Under the pieces are notes generated by a model. That model made no database searches. It was not told where the DNA came from and saw only the letters and a program-made list of their open reading frames with translations. A stretch of 64,000 nt of DNA from Parelaphostrongylus tenuis. Lineage: Eukaryota > Nematoda > Chromadorea > Rhabditida > Metastrongylidae. The DNA lies in contig JAHQIW010007234.1 in NCBI GenBank assembly GCA_019055375.1, positions 558,001-622,000 of the forward strand. Direction: 5' to 3'. This document shows, piece by piece, positions 44,271-56,754 of the stretch. The stretch's first letter is position 1; each line of letters opens with the position of its first letter. Both the position numbers and the translations under genes were made by a program.

Positions 44271-47268
44271 ATTTACAGAGCATATACGCATTTAAACACT
44301 TCTGCTATTCTTCGCGAAGTCGAATACAGTCTCTTGAAGTTAGTTCAGAGATTGACCAATGCCTAGAATCTTATCATTTTTGCTTTCAGTGGGAAGGACA
44401 ATGCAAAAAGGTAGATTGAAGATGGATTTTGGAGAGTACCCGATGATTGTCAAGTGAAGCATCAAAAATGGGACATAACTACGCAAATGACAAAAGAAGG
44501 TTTTACTCGAGACCTTGGTTCAAAAATTTCAGGATATTCCTTTCATTTGAAAAGAAGTGAAAACTCTTAGACTTCAGGCATATACCAGAGCTATCGAACG
44601 TCGCTTCAATACTATATGATACTGATACTCAGCACGTTCAGATATTGTAGCACAATAAATAATAATCCCTCAGAATTGGCAAGAGAAAACAGCGCTGAAA
44701 CAGCTTGTATTCTCGATCTCAATAACAACGAACGGACGTTGTATATCCAAGCTCTATCACTTCTAAATGAGAACGTCCTCATTATTCAGACGCATCTTTC
44801 CGAAGAGCCACTGGCTAATAAGCGAAGTCAGAGGTTAGGGCGAACGACATCATCAATTCATGTAAACAAATGGAAGTTTTATGTTGAAAAAAAGCACCAC
44901 GTTGATACGATGGTTGTTGGGATTGGATTATTTCCAAGGTATTGCGTTCCGACTAATTGGCGCTCCGCCCAGTTTCTCATTTCCAACCAAACCAACCTCC
45001 TCTGCGATAAATTACTAACGTGAAGCCGTCCAACAATGCAGACCACATTTGATCACCTTCTGTTTATTACTGTCGCTATGACATTTATGGCCATAATCCC
45101 ACTATCCTCAGAAGGTTTGTTCTAGTCTAGAGCCTAACCATTGCTACTCTAACTTCACCCGAAAGTTTTGAATTTTTAATCGTTTCCTTCCCTTGAAAAT
45201 GATTAGACATAGATTGAAGATCTTGCAATTTCAAGAAACCAGCGTTTCACAACTTTCGCTTATATATTTGTGTAAGTTGAGAGCAACAAGGCAGTTCCAC
45301 GACTGTATTTGGTTAAGAGAATTCATAATCCCATTCCGCATCCTAGCTGCTTAATGTAGTGATAGAATTGGCGCTGCATACGGTTGGAGTAATCCTCATA
45401 GGGTAATGATGTCCGTACGTTCCATATTGTTGACAAGTTCAAATAATGCATCTTATTTTTTCTACACAACGATCTAAATAATGGTGTTGTAAGGGGAGTG
45501 ATATAAGCGGTTGAGAGCCTATGATTTTCAAAGAAATCCAAATAAGATTCTCAGCTTTTCAAGTCAAATCTACCTCTGTCTATAGTTCAAAAATTCAGAA
45601 GTACAACAGGAAAAGTCACTACTCTCACTCTTTCGTACAAGCGAGGTCTCATTAGTTTTGCGGGCTCTAAAATATCGAAGTGCCTGATATTTCTTTCTAG
45701 GGTACCTATGATTACATCTCAGATCATTCGACAGCATTACCAGATCTTCATCTTGATATCATATCATAACATGTCATCTCATATAATGTCTATCATTAAC
45801 CTGAGTGTTGACATCGGATTACCTCTATCACCTCCTGGTACTCACAGCACCACCTTCTTGACAACATGTGCGACAAAGCTAAGTGGATTGTTGATTGCCA
45901 CTGCAGCGCCCAAGTTTCGAAGATTTACAGTAAGAAAGGGAGAACATCGAAGTCGGTCCAACTTCCTATCGCGTGCACAGATTCGATTGTTCTGAAGCAT
46001 TGATGTTCCTAACCCACCCGATTTTTCACATCCACATGTAGGGCTAAAATGCTTATTGCGTTCAGATTACTACCCACATTTACATAACTGGATAGTTTTG
46101 AGATATTTGTTCTGGTGAGTGTGACGGAGTGTTGAAAAGGAATCCTTTTCCTATAAACATGATTTTCTTGGGAGAGAAGGAAAGAACAATTTTTTCACAA
46201 GTGCTGAAGAAAGTGAAACCACTGACGGTATGTGGTTTGTGCCGCGACAGCGAATCTACGAGTCATCATTTTCCCTTTCCCATAGCACTTTGTTCTCCCC
46301 ATAAGATTTTGGTTTTATGATACCGAAGAGTAGTTGTAAGTGCTTTCGCAGCGCCTTGTCCTTGATGATATGAAACTGTGAATGTGAAGTCGTATTTCAG
46401 CGTATGAAGAATCTCAGTATACTGAACAGAACGCGTTACCACATTTGTCTCATTGGGATGGGAGACCTTTTTTATGTTATTGGAAGTGAAGCCTAGTAAG
46501 GCCTTGTACTTTAGTGATGGTTAATTGTGTTGATTACCAGCTTGATAGACCGAGTGAAGCGATTAAGCACTAATTCTTTTTCCTATACAAGTCGTTATGT
46601 TGTTATCTAGGCGAAAATCACTACCTTTGTTACCGACGCCGGATAAAGTGGCACTTGACAGCAGATTGAGCAACGCTAATATCAATCTTTGTCTAATATT
46701 AATCTTTGTCATGTAGGCAAGCAGATTCAAAAGCTCATCAAAGCGCTAGCTATTTTTCAGACACAAAGAAAGATTTTCTATTAACCTTTTTTTTAGCTGG
46801 ACATATTATTTTTTATTCAACTCCGCCATTGAAGTGGTGCAATGAATATACTACTTAAGTTCTTATTTAGTCAAGAAGACCACACTATGGGCATTAGTTA
46901 TTCATTTGGCTGTTATTCAGCTAAAGGGATACCTACATAATTCATGTCCAGCAGTGAGAGATCTTTAGAGAAGAGATCTAAGAAATGAAACTAGGGTAAA
47001 ACAAAAGAACTGAGCACAGTGAGTTCTTGTATCGCCATAAAAATTCTTACTTCAATACTTGGAATGTTTCAATACATTTTCTAAAGTCTGTTCTCCTACG
47101 GCGATTTTTGATCGCATTTCTCATGCGAATATCAATGTACTAACAATTCAGCTCCTAAAACTACATAGAAAATTTTGTAATCTGAAAAACAGCTTGAATC
47201 GGAGCTCTTGTATGGCGTACTGCGTGAAAAGGGTAGACAGACGATGAATTAATATAACGACAACCAAA
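44271..47268. other. Unassigned interval with scattered open frames
   Basis: The frames 44616-45023 (135 codons, plus), 45708-45995 and 46129-46320 (plus) and 45323-45541 (minus) have no recognisable domain. I could not link any of them by phased splice sites. A repeat C motif (GAGCTATCGAACGTCGCTTC) is at about 44589. AT-rich elsewhere. Confidence 0.3.
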
Positions 47269-47712
47269 ATGAAAATTTATTATTGCCTATTTATACGTGA
47301 CTTGACAAAATCACATTGTGAAGCTTCCAGTGTTTCGTGCACTCGAAAAATTTTCTCACATGAATTGTCTACGACGGCCATCCAACCGTTTTTTGAGTGT
47401 GAGCTTGGCCTACTTGAAGATTTTTCGTTTACCATCACGAAAGCCATTAAAGCCTGGCGAACTCGATTCACAACTAAATCTTGGTATTGCCGCTCTGGAG
47501 CGCTTCTACGTCGAACGAAGAAAGTGAGCTCGTCCCAGACTTCCCTGGTACCAAATTCCGAGCCTTCGAGTGATGAGCAGCTTATTGGGCTCGATATGGG
47601 GTCAAATCTAAGCGAGTGTAGGTTTGCCATTCGTAAAAGAATGAAGTCACTTCTACGACGTCATCCATTCGTTTGCAAGAATAATGATGATGATGAAAAA
47701 ATGTATCAATGA
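47269..47712 (+). other. Unassigned open region, both strands (possible exon)
   Basis: A GC-richer patch is open for 147 codons on the plus strand, for 69 in a second plus frame, and for 116 on the minus strand (47630-47280). No domain, signal peptide or membrane segment is recognisable in any frame. Extended openness in several frames suggests recent or present coding constraint on one of them, but I cannot choose. The plus frame ends in a basic then Asp-rich tail. The minus frame has a long Arg-rich helical stretch (VRRRSAPERQYQDLVVNRVR). Confidence 0.2.
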
Positions 47713-47849
47713 AAATGATAGTTTTTTAGGTCATTCTATAAGTCTTGGCACCAGAATAATAAAGAGAAGATTTATTGACCAGAAGTATTCAAAATTGCAC
47801 AATTTTTGTATAACTAACTTGCCCATTTTCTTGTCAGCTTTTTGATACA

Positions 47850-48200
47850 CAACTTGCCTATACTTTCTATAAGATAGAGCTGTCACGGGAACAAATTCGC
47901 TTGTTATGCATGCACGAATGATGCGTAGGGGAAAATGTTATTGTAGCGACGTGTAAGATTAATGGAGCTTGGGGAGATGATACGGTTGTAAAAAAAAGCG
48001 CTTCGGAAATGGTTCGCAAAGTCAAAGCTGGGGAGAACAGTCTGTAGGATCAGTCACGCTCGGGCCTTCCACAGGAAACTTCATTGATCTTCGGTGCCAC
48101 TTCATTAGCAATTTCCCCTACGTGCCATTTGTGCATGAGTAGCAAGCAACTTTGTTCCCACGACAGCTCCATCTTGAAGCGAGTATAGGCAAGTTGTTTA
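47850..48200. mobile_element. Hairpin MITE (about 350 bp)
   Basis: Two inverted arms of about 135 bp. The left arm runs CAACTTGCCTATACTTTC .. GAGCTGTCACGGGAACAAAT .. GCATGCACGAATG .. AGATTAATGGAGCTT. The complement of the right arm runs CAACTTGCCTATACTCGC .. GAGCTGTCGTGGGAACAAAG .. CATGCACAAATGG .. AGATCAATGAAGTTT. The interior (AAAGCTGGGGAGAACAGTCT, CTCGGGCC.TCCACAG) is related to 16000-16200 inside the TIR element of palindrome 2. Non-coding. Confidence 0.75.
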
Positions 48201-48599
48201 CCAATGTTTTCCAAAATGTGCGCATTTGGACGATACCAAAATTATGCAACTTCAATTACCTCTGATTGATTAATATGGTGTTCATTGCTCTAGTGGTAAA
48301 ACATATGGAACGACCTAGTGACAAAAACACTAACTGTAATGCAATAAAAATACTGTTAGTGACGCTGGAGATAATTTGGCTCGCAGAAGTTTGAACCGCT
48401 TCGAGGGAAGTGAAAAGTTCGAGAATCATCTCTCTTCGTTCGGGATTTTCCTTAAGTATTATAGTGAGGAGCCTGCTCCGAGTGTTTGCCATATATGCAG
48501 CCAACTAGATAGTTCAGTCGACACGAAATGAACACCATTTCCCTAGAAAACACGCGAATGCTATTACATGACACTTAACAGACGATGAGGTTCGAATAT
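48201..48599. other. No gene recognised
   Basis: The minus frame 48256-48504 (82 codons) overlaps AT-rich sequence without recognisable features. Confidence 0.35.
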
Positions 48600-48835
48600 C
48601 CATTGCATAACAAAATTATTAATGGCAAGACTGTCAACGCATCATTTTCGGCCATTACAATGACTAGCGGTGGCTTACCAATGTATCAAGTATTGCGCTT
48701 AACTTCCCAAATATGTCTGGTAACATTTTGCTACCCTCGAAAGTACGGAAGGCTCAGTAACTTTGAGTTCGGGATCAGACCAGCGAGCGACTGAATGTGC
48801 ATTGCAAGGCAGCTGACCGCTCTTTCACCTGTGCT
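48600..48835 (-). repeat. tRNA-derived SINE, family 2 (diverged)
   Basis: ATTACAATGACTAGCGGTGG and GGAAGGCTCAGTAACTTTGA follow family 2 order. The head region is altered (complement AGAGCGGTCAGCTGCCTTGC), suggesting an older or related subfamily. Confidence 0.5.
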
Positions 48836-49553
48836 CCCTGGCAACTAGCTTTTCAATTAATCAACAAAAATATCGCTGATTTAGAAGGGTCACCTGCCTT
48901 GTAAAATTTTCCATGGCTTTATATGAGCTTGCACGTTATATGTTATTCCTTGATAAATAGTCTTTCGTAGGTAAATTTTGAGTTTAATAAATATTTAAGG
49001 GTGATCTTCGCGCAATTACGCATAATTTTGCTTCCCAATGAAATCATCAATTCGTAAGACATCTTATGCACAAGCTACCATCATATGCCTGCCTTATTTT
49101 GGAACATATATCAATTTGTACACGATTAAAACACATGATATACGACATGCTTTATATTTGATAAGGTTTTATCAACTCAAAACCGAGTTTGCTCATATCT
49201 TTGCACTTACAGAAAAGCAACATTTCAAATAAAATAATATGAAGTCGATTTTGATACTACTCAGTTCTTTCTTTTCTGTTGCAAGAGTTCTTATCAATTT
49301 CTATAAGTCATATAAAATAACATCAACTTCGATCGATCAACCACATATTCATTCCTCACTCTAATTGAATTTTTTTCCCAAAAATAGTTCTTACAAAAAA
49401 ATGAAGAAGACATTATTGAGAATCTCAGACCAGCCAATTTACTCCGTCAATTAGGTAATAGTATTTAGTATTGCGCACCCCGAAATGGTACTTTCAAACC
49501 CGGTTGTTTTTAGGAGTTAATGAGTTCTTCAGAAACTCAAATGACGCAGTGCT
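48836..49553. other. No gene recognised
   Basis: AT-rich spacer. No feature that I can support. Confidence 0.35.
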
Positions 49554-49934
49554 TTACATAACGAAATAAGGCTTGAAAGCTCTATACGTTGGCTTTACGG
49601 TGGGTGGAGCAAATAGATTGCCAATAAAAAGCCCCTTCAATTTCTTCGAGATACTGTCTTGCAATGACAGCATTAGCGTTGTCTCACAAAAGGAGGCTTC
49701 AATTTTTTGGGTAGCACTTGTTGTGGGTGTGACGGCATCGCGTAACTTACTGGTGTAACGATGTAGAGCACTTATCTCAGTTATAGACATTTCCACGAGA
49801 TTTTGAGTCACGAAAAGCGAACGTCGATTGCCAACCGGTATTGTTTGCAGAGAAGAGCAGATTTCACCTTCTCTGTAATAATTTTGTCGCTTGGTCTGAG
49901 CTACACGGTAGAGATTTACAACTGCGACCACCAC
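49554..49934 (-). other. Unassigned 126-codon open frame (possible exon)
   Basis: Open minus-strand frame with balanced composition. It contains internal acceptor-like TGTAGCTCAG and TATTACAG sites and a strong donor-like CACCA|GTAAGT, so only part (about TKRQNYYREGEICSSLQTIP onwards, to HRYT) may be an exon. No family recognised. A second minus-strand frame upstream (50168-50371, 67 codons) could belong with it, but I could not connect them in phase. Confidence 0.2.
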
Positions 49935-51399
49935 GATTTAAATGATCGAGAATGAATCAACAAGAACCTTCATCGTAGTTTAGATGACGGTCAGTGCAGA
50001 TGCATTCAAACTTCGTGCTACCTTTGAGGGATATGCACGAGAGTTGAGGTGTTGTTCCAGCTCCAGTACATATCTCCGTCAACTGTGATTTTCAGCTTAG
50101 ATTGGATTGAATATTCGTGGCCGGTGTCATCGTTGTCGAAACACGTCGAATTGTCTGATGTCTAATTTTAGTCTGATATTTCTTTCTTCGTTAGACCTTT
50201 GAAAAATTTGCCAAAATATTGTGATTCACGATACAATTCAGCCCTGAACGTGAAAGAAAAATATTTCCTGCTCAAATTCAACGGATTATCATTCAGTCTA
50301 ATATATGCTTGGGTGGCATAAGGCAGACTGCTGAACTCCTTATCAAGAAAAATGGGACGATTGGAACCCATTATTCAAATATCATAACGCCCTATCTTCT
50401 CCGCGGTTCAACGCCTCAATAACGAAAAGGATTTCGAAAGGAGGTCTGTATTCAGGATTTTATTCAGTTCCTACAGAAGTCTTCGAAAAATTAGAAACCA
50501 CGTTAGAGTTCTACCTCGTCATTAATTGGCATTTAGTCAGTAATCGTGTGAACTAAAAAATTTCGTGTTGTAATCACGCTCTCACGTCTTATATCAAATC
50601 AGAGCTCATAATGTACAAAATCATTATATCCACGGCTGACACCAATGGATAAAAAATTGTTATCAGAAATGAGGCGAAGAAGATGCAAATTGAACTATAA
50701 CATGAAATCTTTGAGAAGTAAAAGTATTATAATTCAGATTGGAAAATCTTCACGATATTAACTTTTAAATTTCGTGTCTGACGCCTAACTCCGTGGGTCA
50801 GACGTATTTGCTTGTCCGATTTCTCGTTTACTGCTCATGAGTTGATATCAACTCATACTGCCCTAATCGCCTTCTCCTCATTCATAAATAGAAATGTGTC
50901 TACTTCAGATTTGAATAACGGTTTTGATGGTTTCGTTGCATTCACAATAAGCCAACTTTCTTCCTTCACATTTAGGAGTCCATCTTTACTTGAAAAATGG
51001 GACCTACTAAGAAAAATACTCAGATGGAAAATGTTAAGTAGTGTATATAATGTGATGATGGAATAAAGGCAAATATGCACCACTGACAAACATCACCTCT
51101 CATCACATCCACAATACATTCTCAGCTGGCTTCGTTATGTTGGCTTTTTGCTATTTTTAATTAGCACATCTTGACGAATCTGCTTTGATTCAAATGCACA
51201 TGTGATCGAAATAGTCGCTACTTTTAATTTCAACAGAGTATAATTCAGGCAATAGTCACCTTCAAACTTTTGTCCTTTACTCATATAATCCCTCCCCCTT
51301 ATTGTGTTTTCCATGATTTTCTGCCCTCGCTTCGTTCTTTGATGATACACGTCATTCATGACACTCTTTGGATTTTCGCGTAGAGGTTGGGCTTTTGAC
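49935..51399. other. No gene recognised
   Basis: AT-rich. The overlapping frames at 50812-51089 are unassigned. The C-terminal part of the neighbouring RTE relic may extend into the right side, but I could not align it. Confidence 0.3.
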
Positions 51400-53045
51400 T
51401 GAAAACCCTGATATCGTGTATACCGCTGAATGATAATTGAGTTGTTCGCACTCTGCAAGCCTTTTGACTTAAGATGTCTCCACACATTGGTGAGCTGAAA
51501 CCTGCAGGAAGGCGTAGTTTCTAGAGGGTCAAGTGCTTTCTTATTGTCAACGAAGGCTAAAACTAGAGGCAGATGATAATCCATATAGACCTCTACAACT
51601 CTCAATAGTGTTTTAATCCTCCATGAAACCTAATCTCTTACCAAATCCATTATGTTTGTTGTGCTGATTCAAATCTATAGTTTTGATACACATGTCAGAA
51701 AAGTTGTGAAAGAGAACGCACTCAACAAGACGACTGGAACGCATTACTGATTATTGTTTTTCTTGGTGCTTTATGTGAAAAGATGATGCATGAACTTCTT
51801 CACTGGCTGAGTATTTGATCCGTTAGTAAACCTAACGTTTTGTGCTGTGCAAGATAATCTCTTGATAAATTAGCATTATGTCGTCCAGCTGCTTTATCTG
51901 ACCTTTAGTTCTATTTATAACACTCATTTCTAAGCTATGCATTGGAGATGGTAGGAACTGGTACATATACTGATTTGAAAAGATTTGTGCAGAATCTCTT
52001 CGGTGTCGATTTTACCCTAAGCAGAAAATTGTAGATCTCCAGTAAGAGTAAAGAACGGATTGTTGCACTCGTAGAGATCTCAAAAACACTTTTCATGCTT
52101 CTTTTTCGTTTCGTTTTCATATCTCTATAATTCTCGTGAGCCAGCAACGACAGCTATAGTCCTGCATTGTTTTTTCTAAATTTGGTGTTACTGATCAGTT
52201 CATCACTATAAAGCAGAATAAATTCTGTGCGACAATCTTCGTTTCTCAAAAGACCTCTGATCTTGCTTAACGAGCATCCACAGTATCTTTCTGAATAACG
52301 GAGAAATCGCTCGACATGTTCGAACTGTATTCAGACGCAATTAGTAGGCTTTCATGGGTTCATTCCTTTCACGCCATTTATGACTCGATCTTGCACTAAT
52401 TAACAAGGATTTGTTAAGCAGGACTCATTTTCCTTTTTTGTTTGATGATTGAAATTATTTTCCAATTTATAAATGCAGCAAGTCATGAATACGGAGGATG
52501 CGACGAATTGGTTTTGGGAGAAAACAAGAAACCACAATGAAGGAATTTGACTTCATATTCCACTGACAGGATTATCGATAGACCTCAATATTACCACTTA
52601 GTAATCCACTTCGGAAAGACGGTTTTTCCTTTTCAGAGAGAAAATTTCGTGGAAGATATGAGTTGCATGATGCGAAATTTCCGACTAAGCTCTTACGCTC
52701 TTTCTTCGCTCCCAGTTGCAGTGAAGTCGCATGTAAAAAACTCATTGAAGATTTTCTCGTATGAAACGAATTCCTCGAAATCTTCATAGAACAACCCATT
52801 TCGTACTGTGAGCCACACATCGGTGAGGAGATGCGAATCTTTTCTAAAATGTATGTGTAAGGTGGTGCATAACAAGGCGATTCAACGGAATTTCATGTGA
52901 ATTGATAGTCCGGTAATGCATAGTTGCACAACAAAACCAGCACCTCCAACATAATGGACCTTTCTCATCAAAGAAGGCAAGGATTCTGTATTAGAATTCC
53001 GAGTGTTATTCTGTTCATTCTTAGTTTCTCCAATAACAACCTCTC
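51400..53045 (-). mobile_element. RTE LINE relic, second lineage (endonuclease and RT)
   Basis: Minus-strand pieces in order. At 53045-52880 there is a VIGETKNEQ remnant of the catalytic Glu motif and VGGAGFVVQL (compare GVGGVGVLV in the intact RTE). At 52880-52690 the frame FYEDFEEF..EKIFNEFFTCDFTATG matches the FY.DLEKF..F..VGDFNA region. At 51860-51490 there is a degraded QAGFRKG..MDH region, then VVEVYMDYHLPLVLAFVDNK with KALDPLE, matching the RT catalytic segment FIDLKKAFDSMET. The Asp of the motif is retained once (FVD) and the second is shifted. Wording differs from the 26322 element, suggesting another RTE lineage. Non-functional. Confidence 0.65.
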
Positions 53046-54459
53046 CTTAATTTATACTACTTACGGCAAATAGTATTACATGATGACTGCATTCTGAAGA
53101 AAATGGTCTGGTGTTACATGAATAGAGTGAGAAGACGCGATGGTATATCATCAACATTTTTGCCTTTGAAACTATGTTTTTTGGTTTGTTGAAAGAAAAA
53201 TAAAGCATTAACTTTATTGGAGTCCCAAAATAGCTGGGCAAGGGTGTTCTGTTACCCACTAAATTATTTATTTTCCGAGAAATTTGAAAAGCAATCAAGA
53301 ACTTTCAAACTTTCAAGAGTTTCCACGTCCGCTCCGACAGACAATATAAATGTGGGAAAAGAATCACTTTTTTCTACAGCGTGTCTTCTAAATTTTAGAG
53401 AGCTCTCATGTTTTCTATGCTCCTAGGTGATCGAAATCAAAAATCATCGACTGATCTGTCCCAAAGAAATGGCTTCTTGGTAGTTTCTCAAGTGTAAATT
53501 TCTCAAAACCAGCCTTCTACTAGCGCAGAAATCTCTCACAAAACTGATAGAGCACAATTTGGTGGGACACGTAGCAAGTTTAGACTGTACTAGCACTCTA
53601 GACAACTGTTCTGAAATTGAAATAACTTTCCCGTTCTTTCCTGCTTTCTTTGTGCTTCCATCAAAAATGTTTTACAAGTTACTGAGTGGAAAATGTAAGT
53701 GTTGAAAGTAGCTTATTAAAGTTGGAAAAGCCTATGCTGGCTTTTATCGCATAGCGAACTTAACTATTGGGTCCAGGTCGCTCAGGAACTCAATAAACAT
53801 CATATTTTTCTCTAAAAAATTCCTTGATGAAACTAATTATTTAACCAGCTGTTATCATCTTGTGTCATACAAGCCTATGACAGATACTGACAACTCTTGT
53901 CTATTGTTTGTTTTAATAAATTATAATACATGCCCAACCCACTTTATGTTTGACATGATGAAATTTTCATCTCTAATATCTCAGAATAAAACCACCAAAG
54001 TCCATTTCATGCTATAACTTCTCAAAGGTATTCTAAAGCAAAATGTCTTAGGTACGTCCATTGTGTAAAAGTCAAGGCAAAGTTTGGAAAGCTACTTGCA
54101 GTTCCACAAAGATAATTACAGCGCTGAACTCTTAGGTTAAGCAGATAATGGTTTCCTTAGATGTTTTGATGAAGCAAACGTCACACCAATTAGTTAAAAA
54201 ATGACCATCAACTGATATCATGCCACCTGCGACGGTTATTCCAAGAAAGGTTCACGAAGATGTCGAGATCAGCTTATGTGAAGTCATTTGGGAATTTTAT
54301 AATAGCCTTTGATAGGCGATAAAATTTCTGTTTGGTTTCATACAGTATAAGTGAGGAGTTATCTTAAGCTCATTGCCAGGCACTTAAACTCCTTCAAGAA
54401 AACAAGGCCAATGTCAGTCATTTCAAAAAAATCTCTTGATTTGTAGAATTTTTCTTCAG
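53046..54459. other. No gene recognised
   Basis: AT-rich sequence with chance frames on both strands. An upstream exon of the candidate at 54460 may lie here but was not found. Confidence 0.3.
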
Positions 54460-54815
54460 ATGGTCGACTTCGAATGTGTCCTCCAGGTGGCAGCAGCTTC
54501 ACAATGGCCTGGTCGATGGCATGTACAATGAGAAGAAAGCGGCAAATTTTTCACAGGAGTTCAAATCGTAAGTCTTCAATTCTATTTCTTTTTCTTTTGC
54601 CTCAAAGTTTCCCTTACAAAGTGAAGAGTCCTCAAAGTAGCAAATATAGACGAATATTCAACTCCAGGTCAGTGAGAACTAGTGAGCTCTCCAGTACCTC
54701 AATAGTACTCCGACATTCTTACTCTCATACTCTTTTTCATTTATAATCTTCATATCCCCAACTTTGTCTCAGCTTAAACATCGTTGTTATCGACATACTA
54801 GATCCATTCCACTAA
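54460..54815 (+). CDS. Candidate spliced exons of an unassigned gene (partial)
   Basis: Three exons join in phase. Exon a, 54460-54567, follows TTTTTCTTCAG, reads RWQQLHNGLVDGMYNEKK and then AANFSQEFK, and ends TC|GTAAGT. Exon b, 54608-54667, follows GCCTCAAAG, reads FPYKVKSPQSSKYRRIFNS and ends CCAG|GTCAGT. Exon c, 54773-54815, follows TTTGTCTCAG, reads LNIVVIDILDPFH and ends at a stop. Exon a begins one base into a codon, so an upstream exon is required. Introns are short (40 and 105 bases), as in nematodes. I recognise no family. The 90-codon frame 54474-54746 is in a different frame and runs through the introns. Confidence 0.28.
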
Positions 54816-55244
54816 GATCTAGCATTGGCACAGCACTTCATTTCTTCGTCCTCGTATTCAGTTGAACTATGAGCGTTTGTGAACATACTGATAGATATAA
54901 CTACATAAATAGATGAACTATCATTATAGCTGCACAGATTTTCAAACAAACTTTTTCTATGGTTAAATCCAGAAAGTCTCTCATCACTGCGGTAATGAAA
55001 AAATGTTCTTGGACTTTTCCCAACCTCCGGCGTCCCTTTGAAATGACGTCGCCTAAACGGAAGATATTACTCTGCCTTTGATGACGCCTCTCCCATTATA
55101 TGTAATCTTTGAGAATGCTTTTAGTAATAAATAATAATAATAGTTGAGGGTATTATATTATAAGGTCTTTCCATAAGTTTTGGTATTAGAGCAATAAACA
55201 CCTAATTCACTGATCAGAAAAAATTGAAATAGCATACCTCTGCT
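54816..55244. other. No gene recognised
   Basis: AT-rich spacer without supported features. Confidence 0.35.
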
Positions 55245-55425
55245 ATCGACATCTCTGAGAGATGCATCAGGCACTCAACTCCACGAAAGCATCATCATTT
55301 GTGGTGATTAAATGCATACTTGGCCCAACCATGACTCGCGGTGAACTACCGATGTGTTCGCTGTGATTAGTTACCGTCATTATTCTCGCTGACAAATCTA
55401 GCAGCAGTTTTAGGCACCGACGAGA
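55245..55425 (-). repeat. tRNA-derived SINE body, family 2 (headless)
   Basis: The plus-strand order GACATCTCTGAGAGATGCAT / GTGATTAAATGCATACTTGG / CATGACTCGCGGTG follows the distal body of family 2 (GTTGATCAATCCCTGAGGGA / TGAATGCACATCTGG / AATGACTCGCGGTGG). The tRNA part is missing. Confidence 0.55.
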
Positions 55426-55499
55426 CTGAAAGCATTTTGAGTATACGAGCAAGTTAAACTTGAGCACACGGCTATGCTCAAGCTATTGGATCGTGAGAA

Positions 55500-56497
55500 T
55501 AATGTATCGCAGTAGTTGAGATGCACAAGACGGGAATGAAAACGGTCGCCAGTGTTAAAATCGGCTGGCTTCAAATCACCAGGTTTCTGCAAAACCGTGA
55601 AATGTTTCAAAGAAAATGGAGAGATTGTGAACCGTCCTCGAAAAGTCATCCAACCACCTCGTTTACTCCGGAAAACATTTAAAACATCCACTGCCACGTT
55701 AACGAAATCCGTAACGGTGCGCAAAATGGCTCGAAAAGCTCGGGATCAGTGAGTGGAGCGTCCGAAACAATGCGAAAGATAGACTGAAGCTGCGTAGCTG
55801 TAAGATCTCTCGTAATCGCCTTCTGGACAAAAAGATTAATGAATAAAGGCTCCAAAAGCTTCGCCGAATGAGTTGTTTGGTCGCTGGTGCTCGTTTGTCG
55901 AAGGTGCTTTTCACGGAGACAAGAAATTCACAGTAGAATTAACAGATAATAGCCAAGATCAATGTCAACTGTTAAGAAGGTTTAGTAGAAATCCGCAGTA
56001 GCAAAAGCCTCGGGCCGCATTAATTTTGCGGCCTCAGTATGGTCTGGGCCGCCGTTTCGTCACCGGAAAGATGCCACTAAACATTGTCGACACGAACGCC
56101 GAAATTAACGCACCAGCACCGAGTTTAACGGGATGTACTGGAGCCTTGGAGTACTCAAAAACTTTGGCGCCAACGCATTTATGCTTCAGCAGGACTGGGC
56201 TCCTCTGCATTCGGCCTGCTCAACGGTTGCCATCCGTCTAGAGCTCTTTCAGGCTTTTGGGGCAATGACACTTGGTCGTCAAACTTGCCGAATCTCAGTT
56301 CAATGGATTGTCCTGTGTGGCTCATATTGGAGGATTCGGCTACTTGCAACACTACCGTAGACGTGCTCAAAGCGGCTTTGACACGCGCTTGGGACAGAAT
56401 AACGGCAGAAACGTGTGCGACTATCACTGAATTTCGCGAGCAAAGTGTTCTCAAATGTACAGGAACCAAAGAAGGCGATTTTGAGAATTTGCTATAA
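55500..56497 (+). pseudogene. Tc1/mariner-superfamily transposase relic
   Basis: Plus-strand fragments follow a Tc1/mariner transposase from end to end. The N-terminal DNA-binding half gives LEMHKTGMKTVASV, then TVKCFKENGEIVNRPRK (from about 55582) and VRKMARK..SEWSVRNNAK. The catalytic half gives VMVWAAVSS near 56038, a degraded QQDWAP segment (56190) and WSSNLPNLSSMDCPVWLILE (56272-56335), corresponding to the S.DLNP.D..LW block. The C-terminal stretch KAALTRAWDRI..F ends at a stop near 56497. Frames change at least four times and there are stops near 55750-56010. The third acidic position region reads NLPNLSSMD, so it is not catalytically normal. No TIRs identified. Confidence 0.82.
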
Positions 56498-56754
56498 ATT
56501 CTTCTTATTTATCTATCAATACTAATGGGTGGTACTACGGTAGTGATACAGACAGTGGGGAGAAAACTACATAAAATTGGACGCCATAGTGGAAAAACTT
56601 TACTTACAAGCTTACAAGCTTACTACAGCCCACAATCCGCATAAGAATGTAGAAATGAAATGTGAACTTGAACCAGCCAATATGGCAAACAAACTACTTT
56701 CGGAACCATTTTGTCTTAGAATTGCGCTATCATTTCTCCTTGTCTTATGATTGC
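56498..56754. other. No gene recognised
   Basis: Spacer after the transposase relic. A TIR would be expected near here but none was confirmed. Confidence 0.4.
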
